From assembly GCA_001466705.2 (NCBI GenBank), contig LATX02000055.1, forward strand, positions 1 through 25,383: DNA of 25,383 bases. Direction: 5' to 3'. Source of the stretch: Moniliophthora roreri (Eukaryota > Basidiomycota > Agaricomycetes > Agaricales > Marasmiaceae). The notes beneath the pieces are model-generated. The model was not told where the DNA came from. It saw nothing but the letters and a program-made list of their open reading frames with translations, and made no database searches. Numbering within the stretch: position 1 is the first letter of the stretch; each line of letters opens with the position of its first letter. This document shows positions 10,247-18,607 of the stretch, in pieces. The translations under genes were made by a program, and so were the position numbers.

Positions 10247-10731
10247 TAACAGTTGACCAGATAGTAGAGGTACAACTGTCAAACGGTGGGTCGATCTTGC
10301 GCCAGTTGCTCAATATCCTCATCCTTAGTTTTCTGGCACAGTTGGCAGAATCAACAGATATGCCAGGGAGTCTTTAGTTCAGCAACTATTTACTCAAATC
10401 CAAGCATCCAGTAACCGCAGGGTTCACAGTTTGAACATAGCCGTTTCGAACCCCGCATGACAGTCTGAACCCTTAGCAGAGCCAGTCCCGACATAAGTTC
10501 GAACCCACTGTACATGTGCCTGCCACTGGCGGCCCATTTGAACTGAGGTGAATTCAAACCCAAGACCTGTAATAACCTACACTCAGCACCATGCCAACCA
10601 CATCCCGCCACGTTGATTCATGGCCTTGCACACTTCATTATTAGCCTGCACCATTGCAATATGATTAAGGATGTTCTGAAACCTGAAGAAATCGTATAAT
10701 TTTAATGTGTTCAATATACAGACAAGATGAT
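10247..10731 (-). repeat. Possible tRNA-derived SINE with clustered B-box-like motifs
   Basis: On the minus strand, four GGGTTYRA-type motifs (about 10443-10454, 10461-10473, 10497-10506 and 10550-10562) resemble pol III B boxes; the first and third keep TTCGAA intact. About 50 bases upstream of the last, near 10600, TGTGGTTGGCATGGTGC is a partial A-box match. The T stems do not pair well. The rest of the interval (10247-10430 and 10613-10731) shows nothing recognisable. Confidence 0.3.
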
Positions 10732-11041
10732 CTAGTTTAAGTTGTGGCAACTTCTCGGAGCGGGACAGCCTTTAATCGCTGCGTCAAAACTAGATTTATC
10801 TCTCAACAGCGCGAAAACCTTTTCCCGCTCCTGGCTTCCGTTGAATAAACCTTCCTTGAACACTTCTTCGATGAAATCAAGCGAGTTGTAATGCTTGAGG
10901 CTCTCCTGCAACTCTGCCTCCTTCTCCGGCATGAAACATTGTGTAGCCTTGAAGAAGCTAATATCCGCATTGATTCGATGAATCTTCTCGGATGCCATAT
11001 CAAATGGTCTCCCCAAGAACCAGCTATGAATTTGTAGGGGT
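10732..11041 (-). CDS. FunK1-type fungal protein kinase, C-terminal fragment
   Basis: The minus strand reads in frame from 11041 to a stop at 10732-10734 (about 102 codons). It aligns residue for residue with the end of the FunK1 fragment at 12822-13397: both have SWFLGRPFDMAS, KHYNSLDFIEEVFKE and SSFDAAIKGCP. This copy adds seven residues (EKIHRIN) after DMAS and shows the natural C-terminus, CPAPRSCHNLN. It lies beyond the kinase fold, so it holds no catalytic residues. The undetermined base 11042 cuts the 5' side. FunK1 kinases are a large, fast-expanding family in mushrooms, and pieces like this are common. Because most of the gene is missing here, it cannot be told whether the locus is functional. 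Confidence 0.7.
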
Positions 11042-11042
11042 N

Positions 11043-12043
11043 CTCTTTGTAGAAACTAGTCTAGGACCTTTTCCAGTACACTGTATACTGTAGTTGTCTT
11101 AAAGAAGTCTTGAACTCCATAGGGTCAGACTATACTGGCTACTGAGTCTTTTGATGGGACTGTAGCTCTTGTGTTTTGTGCTTTGTGCACTGTGTTCTTG
11201 TGTGTGTGTTTGTGTGTTTGAATATAAACCCTTTTAAAACCCATATATACACCTCTGGAGGTGAACACTTTGAAGTAGATTGCTTCAATAAGAGAGACCT
11301 AGCTATGAGTTTTGTTGGCATTCTAAGTGCAGCAACTCTGATCACATCAATCCACACTTGCACAACAACCTGAGTTAGACTTTTGGAGGTTATCTTTTGG
11401 GTAGTTTTCCACTAGTCTTATCTTAGACAAATTAACAGGTAATGTGTGGGACTTACCAGAATCAATGCCATCGTTCAGAAACCACTCAGAGACTCGTAAG
11501 AGAGATGCTGCTTAAGAGGACACCCTTGGTTCTGTCAGCTTGATAAGGATGGTTTTTGCCTTCGTCAACTTGATGTGTGCTTTGTGAGGTGAACACTTTC
11601 AGTATGGACACATAGATCCTGTCCAAAATAAGGTGCTGCAAGTAGAGGTTAGCAGAGCTTACAAGATCAGCAGATAGCACATGCATCTGAGCATTTTCAT
11701 TCCATCCAAACCACCTGGACTAACTACTATCTAAATAAATCAAGGTGACTGATGTCTTTGCAGAGGCTTCGCGTCAATATGAGAGTCGGCAACAATATTG
11801 GTGAACTGGTGATGATGATGTGTCAGAGTAATAAGCAAGTACAAGAATTTTTTCCAAGTCCACACATCATTTGGGTACAGGCCCTAGGAGGAAATATAGA
11901 GAGAATATCTGGAGGATACATGGATCCTGTTAAAATCATGCCAGTGGTGAAATCACATGAGGATGTTGCAAGAATGTCAGCTGAATCATCAGATTCTTAT
12001 GCTGTTCCATTTGTACATTTATTCAGACAGTGAGATTTCTTGG
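11043..12043 (+). other. Unrecognised stretch with a 93-codon plus-strand frame
   Basis: 11160-11240 is GT-rich low-complexity sequence. A plus-strand frame at 11752-12033 (93 codons ending in TGA) has balanced composition. It is preceded by TCTTTGCAG, which would make a splice acceptor, so it could be the last exon of a gene whose front is lost. I recognise no domain. Elsewhere in the interval I see nothing. It is bounded by undetermined bases 11042 and 12044. Confidence 0.25.
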
Positions 12044-12177
12044 NATGGTACTGCATCAGCAAAATGGACACCTAAATATAATAAATTATAATGTATTTTG
12101 CTGATTTTAGTCCATTGTAATAGATTAAAATCAAGCAATGCTATTACAATACATTAAAATGCATTAAAATGAGACTG

Positions 12178-12310
12178 GTGTTATTATAATCCATTAAAAT
12201 ACAATAAAATGGGATGGTATTATTATAGTACATTAAAATGCAATAAAATGGGATGGTATTATTATAGTGTATTAAAATGCAATAAAATGAGACAGAGTTA
12301 TTATAATGTA
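12178..12310 (+). repeat. 39-bp tandem repeat inside element C copy 2
   Basis: About 3.4 units of 39 bp, each of the form GGTATTATTATAGTACATTA followed by AAATGCAATAAAATGGGAT. Units differ mainly by C/T and A/G transitions. The same array starts copy 3 at 13399. Confidence 0.8.
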
Positions 12311-12489
12311 GTAAAATAGATTGTAACAGAGGCAATCAAAACAGTGCATTTTTATGCCTTCCAGAGGACAGGGAGAGGACTCTATAAAGTGAAGGGAAGC
12401 TTTTGGTTGGGGATTTGATCAATAGAAACAGCAAGGGGGTGGAGATAGGTCTTTTGAGTAAGAGGATATATTGCACTATGTGTGGTAGT

Positions 12490-12600
12490 AAGTATATGGC
12501 ACTATGGTACAGTGGTCTTGAGCACCCCATGGCTGTTGAGGTTGCTGACTAATCCATCTTGAGGTCAAGGGTTCAACTCATGGGGATTGCAACAAATAAA
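12490..12600 (+). ncRNA. tRNA-derived core with pol III A and B boxes (element C copy 2)
   Basis: A box TGGTACAGTGG at 12505-12515 and B box GGTTCAACTC at 12570-12579, 55 nt apart, as in tRNA genes. GGTAC and GAGCACC can form a D-arm-like hairpin. The B box reads CA where copy 1 reads TG, which implies an ancestral GGTTCGACTC that matches the consensus exactly. T-stem and acceptor pairing are poor, so a functional tRNA is unlikely. Confidence 0.45.
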
Positions 12601-12821
12601 TATTATTTCTTTTTGTCCCTGACCCCCAGGTGGGGCCGATGCATTATAATGGCTGAAATACATTATAATAGCCGAAATACATTATAATAGCCAGAATACA
12701 TTATAACCATTTTGCTTCATTTTAATCCATTAAAATAAAGGAACAACAATTATATTACATTAAAATACACCATAATGATTATAATATATTTTGGCCATTA
12801 TAACGTATTTCACTCATTTTN

Positions 12822-13397
12822 TTCACTGGAGAGCCACGACCGGCTGGGTTTTCCAACACCGGAACCCTCATTTTCATGGCTAATGACTTGCTCACTGATG
12901 AGGGTAGGGAAGGCGCAGTAATCAGGGTCTACCGACACGACGCTGAATCGTTATTTTTGGTTTTAATTTGGATCCTGGCCCGCTTTCGGGATGGCAAGCT
13001 ACTTCAGGTTCGACCACTTGAATTTGAGGTGTGGAAGCAGCAGAGTTGGGAATCAATTGTCGCAAGGCGAACGGGAGCACTGCGGAAGCTGGAGAAAGAC
13101 ATGGCCTGTCGCGCAGAGATTTTCTCAGGCATCGATGAACCCCTGCAAGTCAATAGCTGGTTCTTGGGGAGACCGTTTGACATGGCATCTGCGGATATTA
13201 GCTTCCTGAAGGCTAAACGGCGTTTCACGCCAGAGAAGGAGGCAGAGTTGCAGGAGACCCTCAAGCATTACAACTCGCTTGATTTCATCGAAGAAGTGTT
13301 CAAGGAAGTTTTTTTCGATGGAAGCCAGGAGCGGGAAAAGGCTTTTGCGCTGTTGAGAGATAGATCTAGTTTTGACGCAGCGATTAAAGGCTGTCCC
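12822..13397 (+). CDS. FunK1-type fungal protein kinase, C-lobe fragment
   Basis: An uninterrupted frame fills the whole interval between two undetermined bases, starting upstream of the first ATG (12876). It begins with SNTGTLIFMANDLL, the FunK1 equivalent of the activation-segment end (family form TGTxxFMAxELL), followed by YRHDAESLFLVLIWI, the signature HDxESxFxVLxWI helix of pkinase_fungal (PF17667). After the kinase fold comes the same tail as in the 10732-11041 fragment (SWFLGRPFDMAS ... SSFDAAIKGCP), here lacking seven residues after DMAS. The ATP-binding lobe and catalytic loop are not present. GC content and CG frequency are much higher than in the element C copies that flank it. Identification as FunK1 is confident; whether the gene is intact elsewhere is unknown. 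Confidence 0.82.
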
Positions 13398-13398
13398 N

Positions 13399-14076
13399 GT
13401 GTTATTATAATCCATTAAAATACAATAAGATGGGATGGTATTATTATAGTACATTAAAATGCAATAAAATAGGATGGTATTATTATAGTGTATTAAAATG
13501 CAATAAAATGAGACAGAGTTATTATAATGTAGTAAAATAGATTGTAACAGAGGCAATCAAAACAGTGCATTTTTATGCCTTCCAGAGGACAGGGAGAGGA
13601 CTCTATAAAGTGAAGGGAAGCTTTTGGTTGGGGATTTCATCAATAGAAACCAGCAAGGTGGTGGAGATAGGTCTTTTGAGTAAGGGGATATATTGCACTA
13701 TGTGTGGTGGTGGGTATATGGCACTGTGGTGCACTGGTCTCGAGCACCCTGCGGCTACCAAGGTTGCTGACTAATCCACCTTGAGGTTGAGGGTATGACT
13801 CACGGGGGTTGCAGCAAATAAATATTATTTCCTTTTGTCCCCGACCCCCAGGTGGGGCCGATGCATTATAACAGCTGAAATACATCATAATAGCCAAAAT
13901 ACATTATAATAGCCAGAATACATTATAACCATTTTGCTTCATTTTAATCCATTAAAATAAAGGAACAACAATTATATTACATTAAAATACACCATAATGA
14001 TTATAATATATTTTGGCCATTATAACGTATTTCACTCATTTTATTCCAATATATTTAGGTGTCCATTTTGCTGATG
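13399..14076 (+). mobile_element. TIR/tRNA-core element C, copy 3
   Basis: Begins within the 39-bp tandem array just after the undetermined base 13398 and ends with the terminal inverted repeat TTTAGGTGTCCATTTTGCTG at 14076. 13399-14041 aligns with 12178-12820 in the same orientation, so the two copies form ~640 bp direct repeats around the FunK1 fragment. Differences are mostly transitions; several convert CG in this copy (CTCGAG, CTGCGG, CACGGG) to TG or CA in copy 2. Confidence 0.75.
13712..13820 (+). ncRNA. tRNA-derived core (element C copy 3)
   Basis: A box TGGTGCACTGG at 13727-13737 and a weakened B box GGTATGACTC at 13792-13801. It keeps CTCGAGCACC, so GGTGC and GCACC pair as a D-arm-like hairpin. 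It is a SINE-like promoter remnant homologous to the cores in copies 1 and 2. Confidence 0.4.
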
Positions 14077-14175
14077 TAGATTTGGTCGAAAGCCCTTCGT
14101 CTCCCTAGCCCCTCTGAACAAGCACATGCACCACGTGACATGCATGGCTCTGTGGCAGTCAACCGTACATTAGTT

Positions 14176-15411
14176 TATAATGTTCAAGGCTGGTGAGCGG
14201 CACAGCCCGCTCCTGCTTCACTATTTGGTGGTCTGACATAAATCCATATCAAAAAAACCAAAATTAAGAAAATAAATGTTATGTTGGAACTCAAGACCAA
14301 TAATGAATGTCTACAAGTCCGAAAAGAGCTATGTTCAGATAGACAGGGTTTACAGCCAGCGGCGGTGGGCATGAGACTCACGATACCTAGGCGAACGAGT
14401 CCTGATGGCCCAATTAATACCCTGATTTACCACTTCTTCCCGGGAACATTATTTGTATTTTTGTAAGATCTTTCATTAAAGTAAGATGAAATTATTTATA
14501 TGTTCATGTTTATTTAGGCATATGCAATAAATTTACAGGGGGTAAACTGTGATGGTAGCATATCTGGAGTCTGCTAGTTGCGCTAGCAGGGTTTGATCTG
14601 CTTGGATGTAGAATAGATGCAAGCACCGTAAACAGAGCCAAGGAGTGTAGGCATCAAAATCATGGTGATGAGTTTGGAAATGAGAGCATTGGCATTGGGA
14701 ATCATAAGGCATAAATGATGAACGGTCACCAGAGTGGGACAGTGCAAGTAACTGCGAAGAGCAGTGTCCATTATTAGGGCATCTTTGACTTTCAGGGTCA
14801 TGCACTTGATTTGGCAGGCTGCTACTTGAAAGAAATCCAACAAATTGACAGTGCAATCCTGTGGGGATCTGATGTCAATGCAAGTCAGGAGAGGGCATTG
14901 AAGCCATGCCAGCAACACAACGTGCATGGCATGACAGAAATCACCAGATATCTGAAGAAAGGGTAAGAGGTGAGTTACGGGCAAGATGGAAGCAAGAATG
15001 GTTTCCCTTTTGATTGTTGGCCAGAATAACTCTCCAAAAGAGACATGGAGTTCCCCTAAAGCAGATAGTGCGCCATCAAAAGGGGACAAGAACTGATCCA
15101 AGAATGGGAGGCTTGCTTCCTCTACCATTAAGGAGAGCAACATGAGATGACACTTCAAATGTTGGAGAAAAACAACAAAGTCATTGAGGTCGACACCTGC
15201 ATTCCCAATGTCCAGTTTCATTAGGGAGGGCATGCAAAAGTGCTTAAGCACAGTCTCTATAGAGGTCCAGCTGCCTGTTACTTCCACTGAGGCTGTGGCC
15301 AGAAGGATGACTTGTTGCAAGGGCTCTGTAAAGGCACTTGATAGCTGACAATCCTTGAGTATGATGGTGTGCAAGTTTGAACAATGCCTAAGAATGTCTA
15401 GTGATTCATTC
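14176..15411 (-). repeat. Duplicated F-box unit D, copy 1
   Basis: Copy 1 of a duplicated block that starts TATAATGTTC, includes the 3' flank of the F-box/LRR-like gene and runs into its coding region. Copy 2 is 16092-17385. In the flank, copy 1 lacks about 46 bp present in copy 2 near 16230-16280. Differences are largely CG against TG/CA: this copy keeps CG in AGCGGCGG and GGCGAACGAG, while copy 2 keeps it in TTCGAGGCCGGCG. A polyadenylation signal (AATAAA on the minus strand) lies at about 14511-14516. Confidence 0.75.
14533..15411 (-). pseudogene. F-box/LRR-like protein, copy 1 (frameshifted, 5' end missing)
   Basis: Minus-strand reading of about 290 codons. The text is typical of the C-terminal, LRR-like part of agaricomycete F-box proteins: LRHCSNLHTIILKDC, MPSLMKLDIGNAG, FLQHLKCHLMLLSLMV and later CPTLVTVHHLCL. 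The F-box itself would lie upstream and is cut off by the undetermined base 15412. Against copy 2 it has lost 10 bp near 14666, between short direct repeats (GATGA). This shifts the frame: the current frame ends at 14583, while the ancestral C-terminus (FYIQADQTLLAQLADSRYA) continues in another frame to a stop at 14533. Such proteins usually act as substrate adaptors in SCF ubiquitin ligases; that role is family knowledge and not shown by this fragment. Confidence 0.65.
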
Positions 15412-15412
15412 N

Positions 15413-15728
15413 TGCTTACCCGCTCACTCGGACAGGACTCGAATCGAACGGAGCTGTTTTGTGGCCAGCACTTTTTGGGAAAAAGTATCGTGATTTGTTG
15501 AATGAGAAGAAGCAAAGGGCGTTGGTGGTGCTGTACTATTATTTGGGGATGCTGAAAGACGTGAGTGAAAGTTGTTGGTGGGTGAGTGACGTTGCTAGGT
15601 GTCAGGAGTATGTGTATGGGTTATTGGATGTCGGGTGGAGAGGTTGGTTACTTGATGTTGTTGACTCGGATGTCACGGAGAATGCGATAGCTCCGACTGC
15701 TGGTTTTACGAGGAGGCTGACGTATTAG
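15413..15728 (+). CDS. Zn2Cys6 transcription factor, C-terminal fragment
   Basis: Open frame from the undetermined base 15412 to TAG at 15726-15728 (about 104 codons), with no start of its own. The segment NEKKQRALVVLYYYLGML, followed by WWVSDVARCQEYVYGLL and WRGWLLDV, matches the C-terminal pattern of fungal Zn2Cys6 factors of the UPC2/sterol-uptake-control type, where (R/K)xRALVxLAYY is followed by WWLxG and a Trp-rich end. The zinc cluster is at the N-terminus in this class and is absent here. CG content is normal, unlike the repeats on both sides. In the window it is wedged between the two F-box copies, but the join at 15412 is probably artificial. The family call rests on pattern recognition. 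Confidence 0.6.
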
Positions 15729-16091
15729 AACTTGCTGGTGCTTTGACACAATGTATTGTCGACGCGATACTTCGTGAAGTATGTCGTTTTGGCCTGACCT
15801 GTAACTTCCTCTACATAATCATATTTATCAAGTTTTCATCCATCGAGTAGCGGTTTTCATGTAATCTACTGGGGGCGGCGGCCATCAGGATTTCGCCACG
15901 GACTCTGCCTGCCACTATCCCGACTTTTCTCCCATTTTTGGGGCAAAACGGCCAAAAGGCGCCCAAAAATGGCAAAAAAAGTCGGGAAAATGGCGGGCAG
16001 GGTTGTGAACATTGGATGTGACATGTGACGCGCTACTGCTTTACCGTGCGTAGCGATTTACTCTCGAGTCTTGACCAGCTTGACTCTCTAC
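15729..16091. other. Intergenic, 3' of the transcription-factor fragment
   Basis: The only structure is the foldback at 15905-16001. The rest is unique-looking sequence with normal CG content and no coding frame. Confidence 0.5.
15905..16001. repeat. Short perfect-block foldback (hairpin)
   Basis: Imperfect inverted repeat with arms of about 45 bp around a small loop near GGCC. The matching blocks are CCTGCC/GGCAGG, CCCGACTTTT/AAAAGTCGGG and ATTTTTGGG/CCCAAAAAT. It could be a very small foldback MITE or a structured 3' region of the preceding gene. Confidence 0.6.
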
Positions 16092-17385
16092 TATAATGTT
16101 CGAGGCCGGCGAGCGGCACAGCCTGCTCCTGCTTCACTATTTGGTAGTCTGACATAAATCCATATCAAAAAAATTAAAATTAAGAAAATAAATGTTATGT
16201 TGGAACCCAAGACCAATAATGAATGTCTACCAATACGTTTGTATAGGGAGGGATCATGCATGAGCAACACTCAACGGAGTCTGAAAAGAGCTATGTTCAG
16301 ATAGACAGGGTTTACAGCCAGTGGCAGTGAGCATGAGACTCACGATACCTAGGCAAACAAGTCCTGATGGCCCAATTAATACCCCGATTTACCACTTCTT
16401 CCCGGAAACATTATTCGTATTTTTGTAAGATCTTTCATTAAAGTAAGATGAAATTATTTATATGTTCATGTTTATTTAGGCATATGCAATAAATTTACAG
16501 GGGGTAAGGACTGTGATGGTAGCATATCTGGAGTCTGCTAGTTGTGCTAGCAGGGTTTGATCTGCTTGGATGTAGAATAGACACAAGCACTGTAAATGGG
16601 GCCAAGGAGTGTAGGCATCAAAATCACGGTGATGAAATGAGATGAGTTTGGAAATGAGAGTGTTGGCATTGGGAATCACGAGGCATAAATGATGAATGGT
16701 CACCAGAGCAGGACAGTGCAAGTAACTGCGAAGAGCAGTGTCTGTTATTAGGGCATCTTTGACTTTCAGGGTCATGCACTTGATTTGGCAGGCCACCACT
16801 TGAAAGAAATCCAACTGATCAACAGTACAATCCTGTGGAGATCTGATGTCAATGCAAGTCAGGAGAGGGCATCAAAGCCATGCCAGCAACATGACATGCA
16901 TGGCATGACAGAAATCACCAGATATCTGAAGAAAGGGTAAGAGGTGAGTTACAGGCGAGATGGAAGTGAGAACAGTTTCCCTTTTGATTGTTGGCCAGAA
17001 TAACTCTCCAAAAGAGACATGAGGTTCCCCTAAAGCAGATAGTGCGCTATCAAAAGCAGACAAGAACTAATCCAAGGATGGGAGGCTTGCTTCCTCTACC
17101 ATCAAGGAGAGCAATGTGAGATGACACTTCGAATGTTGGAGAAAAACAACAAAGTTGTTGAGGTCAATGCCTGCATTCCCAATGTCCAGTTTTGTTAGGG
17201 AGGGCATGCAAAAGTACTTAAGCACAGTCCCCATAGAGGTCCAGCTGCCTGTTACTTCCACTGAGGCTGCAGCCAGAAGGATGACTTGTTGCAAGGGCTC
17301 TGTAAAGGCATTCGATAGCTGACAATCCTTGAGTATGATAGTGTGCAAGTTTGAACAATGCCTAAGAACATCTAGTGATTCGTTC
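16092..17385 (-). repeat. Duplicated F-box unit D, copy 2
   Basis: Second copy of the 14176-15411 block, same orientation. It continues past 17385 into the upstream part of the gene, where copy 1 is cut by base 15412. Confidence 0.75.
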
Positions 17386-17495
17386 AATATCGCCAGGACA
17401 GTCTTCAACACTGTAAATGATTGCCACACTTTGGTCAAACCCGTCAGAGCCTTGAATAATTTTGCCCAAATATAATGGTTATAATTTTCTATAGA
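16476..17495 (-). pseudogene. F-box/LRR-like protein, copy 2 (two premature stops)
   Basis: One frame runs from about 17495, just after a likely acceptor (CTATAG on the minus strand), to a stop at 16476-16478, with no frameshift. Two in-frame stops break it: TAG at about 17067-17069, where copy 1 has a Gln codon (CAG), and TGA at 16872-16874, where copy 1 has CAA. The second site is best explained by an ancestral CGA that became CAA in copy 1 and TGA in copy 2. The text matches copy 1 closely (LRHCSNLHTIILKDCQLS; MPSLTKLDIGNAG) and preserves the C-terminus lost there by frameshift (LADSRYATITVLTPC). No F-box motif (LPxEILxxIF) is visible upstream, so its N-terminus may be missing or in unrecognised exons. 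Confidence 0.65.
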
Positions 17496-17738
17496 TGACT
17501 CGACTAAATACAGAACGATGTGGCTAGACTGTGCACTGGGAATCTACCTGCCTCTACCTGCCTCTACCCACCTCAATCTTGGGTTCACCATTGAACATGG
17601 GCTATGTCCAACAGTGCTGGTAGTAGCACTGTGAGCAAGGCAGACCATAGCAACATTGACATTTGTCAGGCCTCTTGAATTATAGTTTCAGCTCAGGTTT
17701 ACAGCATATATGAAGTGACTTGATATGATTTTGTTCAG

Positions 17739-18033
17739 TTGGTCAAGGTTGAGAATGTTGATTGGTATGTTGATGGCCTTGCACGATACCCATTATTTGA
17801 GCAAGCTCTGTGGAATTTTGAAGTGGGTGATCATAGGAAGTATGTGTATCATGAGCTCGTCATTTGAGTGATGTTTGTGCTGGGTGTGACCTTGTTGGGT
17901 GCAGTTATATCCATTCCAGACCAACAAGATGCCGAATCCAGTATCCCAATGCCCTGCCTCATCTAGCCTCCCCTCTGGATACTTTACTCTTCATACTTTG
18001 TTATCCTCATATGGCTTCAGGGTATCTCATTGA
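17739..18033 (+). pseudogene. Unrecognised spliced gene in repeat E, copy 1 (CGA-to-TGA stop)
   Basis: Two phase-compatible exons. Exon A (17739-17858) follows an acceptor TTGTTCAG and reads LVKVENVDWYVDGLARYP and onward. A 46-nt intron (17859-17904) follows, then exon B from 17905 (LYPFQTNKMPNPVS and onward). A candidate first exon starts at the ATG 17604 and reaches a GTGAGC donor at 17631. In exon B the codon at 18031-18033 is TGA where copy 2 has CGA at 20291-20293, so this copy is truncated after 42 exon-B codons. I recognise no protein family. Confidence 0.4.
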
Positions 18034-18607
18034 AACTACTGTCTGACACCACTTTCAATAGCATTCATGACTGATTGGGGCTTGTACTATGGTATCAACA
18101 GTGAAAACAGTGGATGATTCGAGCTGTCTGTAGGGTAGACTCATATCGCCCAGGTCAGGTATAGCCACCCAATAGCAGAGTACAGGGTAATTCCAAAGGC
18201 AATTTGAATTCTTCACCAGTATTTCTTGACATGGTATACCCAGCAAACGGGCAGATCCTATAAGGAATCCTAGCTCAGCATTGAAGTATTAGAATGAGAA
18301 GATCATAAACAAACCAGCGAGAAACTGTTAGTCTCAAAACCCCAAGATCTGCAACACTTCTATGTTCAAACTGAGTTGATACTTGAATGCCTCTATGGAA
18401 GGTGATTAGTGAAATTTGGTGGACAGCTCAACTTGGTAGTCAGGCCACAGAAACATACTTTTAGAGGAGAAATAATGAGTGATACTGTGTACATAAGACA
18501 TGAGTTTTGCTCTGATGTACCAAAGGGTGTAAGATGTACCAGTCACTCCAAATTATTGGTGGTGCTTCTGACTCAAACTTCTATACACATTCTGCTTTGG
18601 ATTCCAT

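Larger units (their letters stand above)
12054..12820 (+). mobile_element. TIR/tRNA-core element C, copy 2
   Basis: Starts at the terminal inverted repeat CATCAGCAAAATGGACACC. The order is an AT-rich arm, a 39-bp tandem array (12178-12310), a conserved block around 12340-12480, the tRNA-derived core, a CCCCCAGGTGGGGCC block near 12625, a ~20-bp tandem of ATACATTATAATAGCC-like units (12645-12715), and an AT-rich arm up to the undetermined base 12821. By comparison with copy 3 only about 34 bp of the right end are missing, so the full element is about 800 bp. Confidence 0.75.

Noticed and set aside
12178..12310. CRISPR-like array
   Set aside because: The 39-bp units are contiguous with no spacers and lie inside a eukaryotic transposable element; the window is fungal.
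17990..18400. Classic Neurospora-type RIP (CA to TA)
   Set aside because: Changes are concentrated at CG, not at CpA generally; CA appears mostly as a decay product and not as a target. A few non-CG transitions exist (for example the TAG in F-box copy 2) but are the minority.
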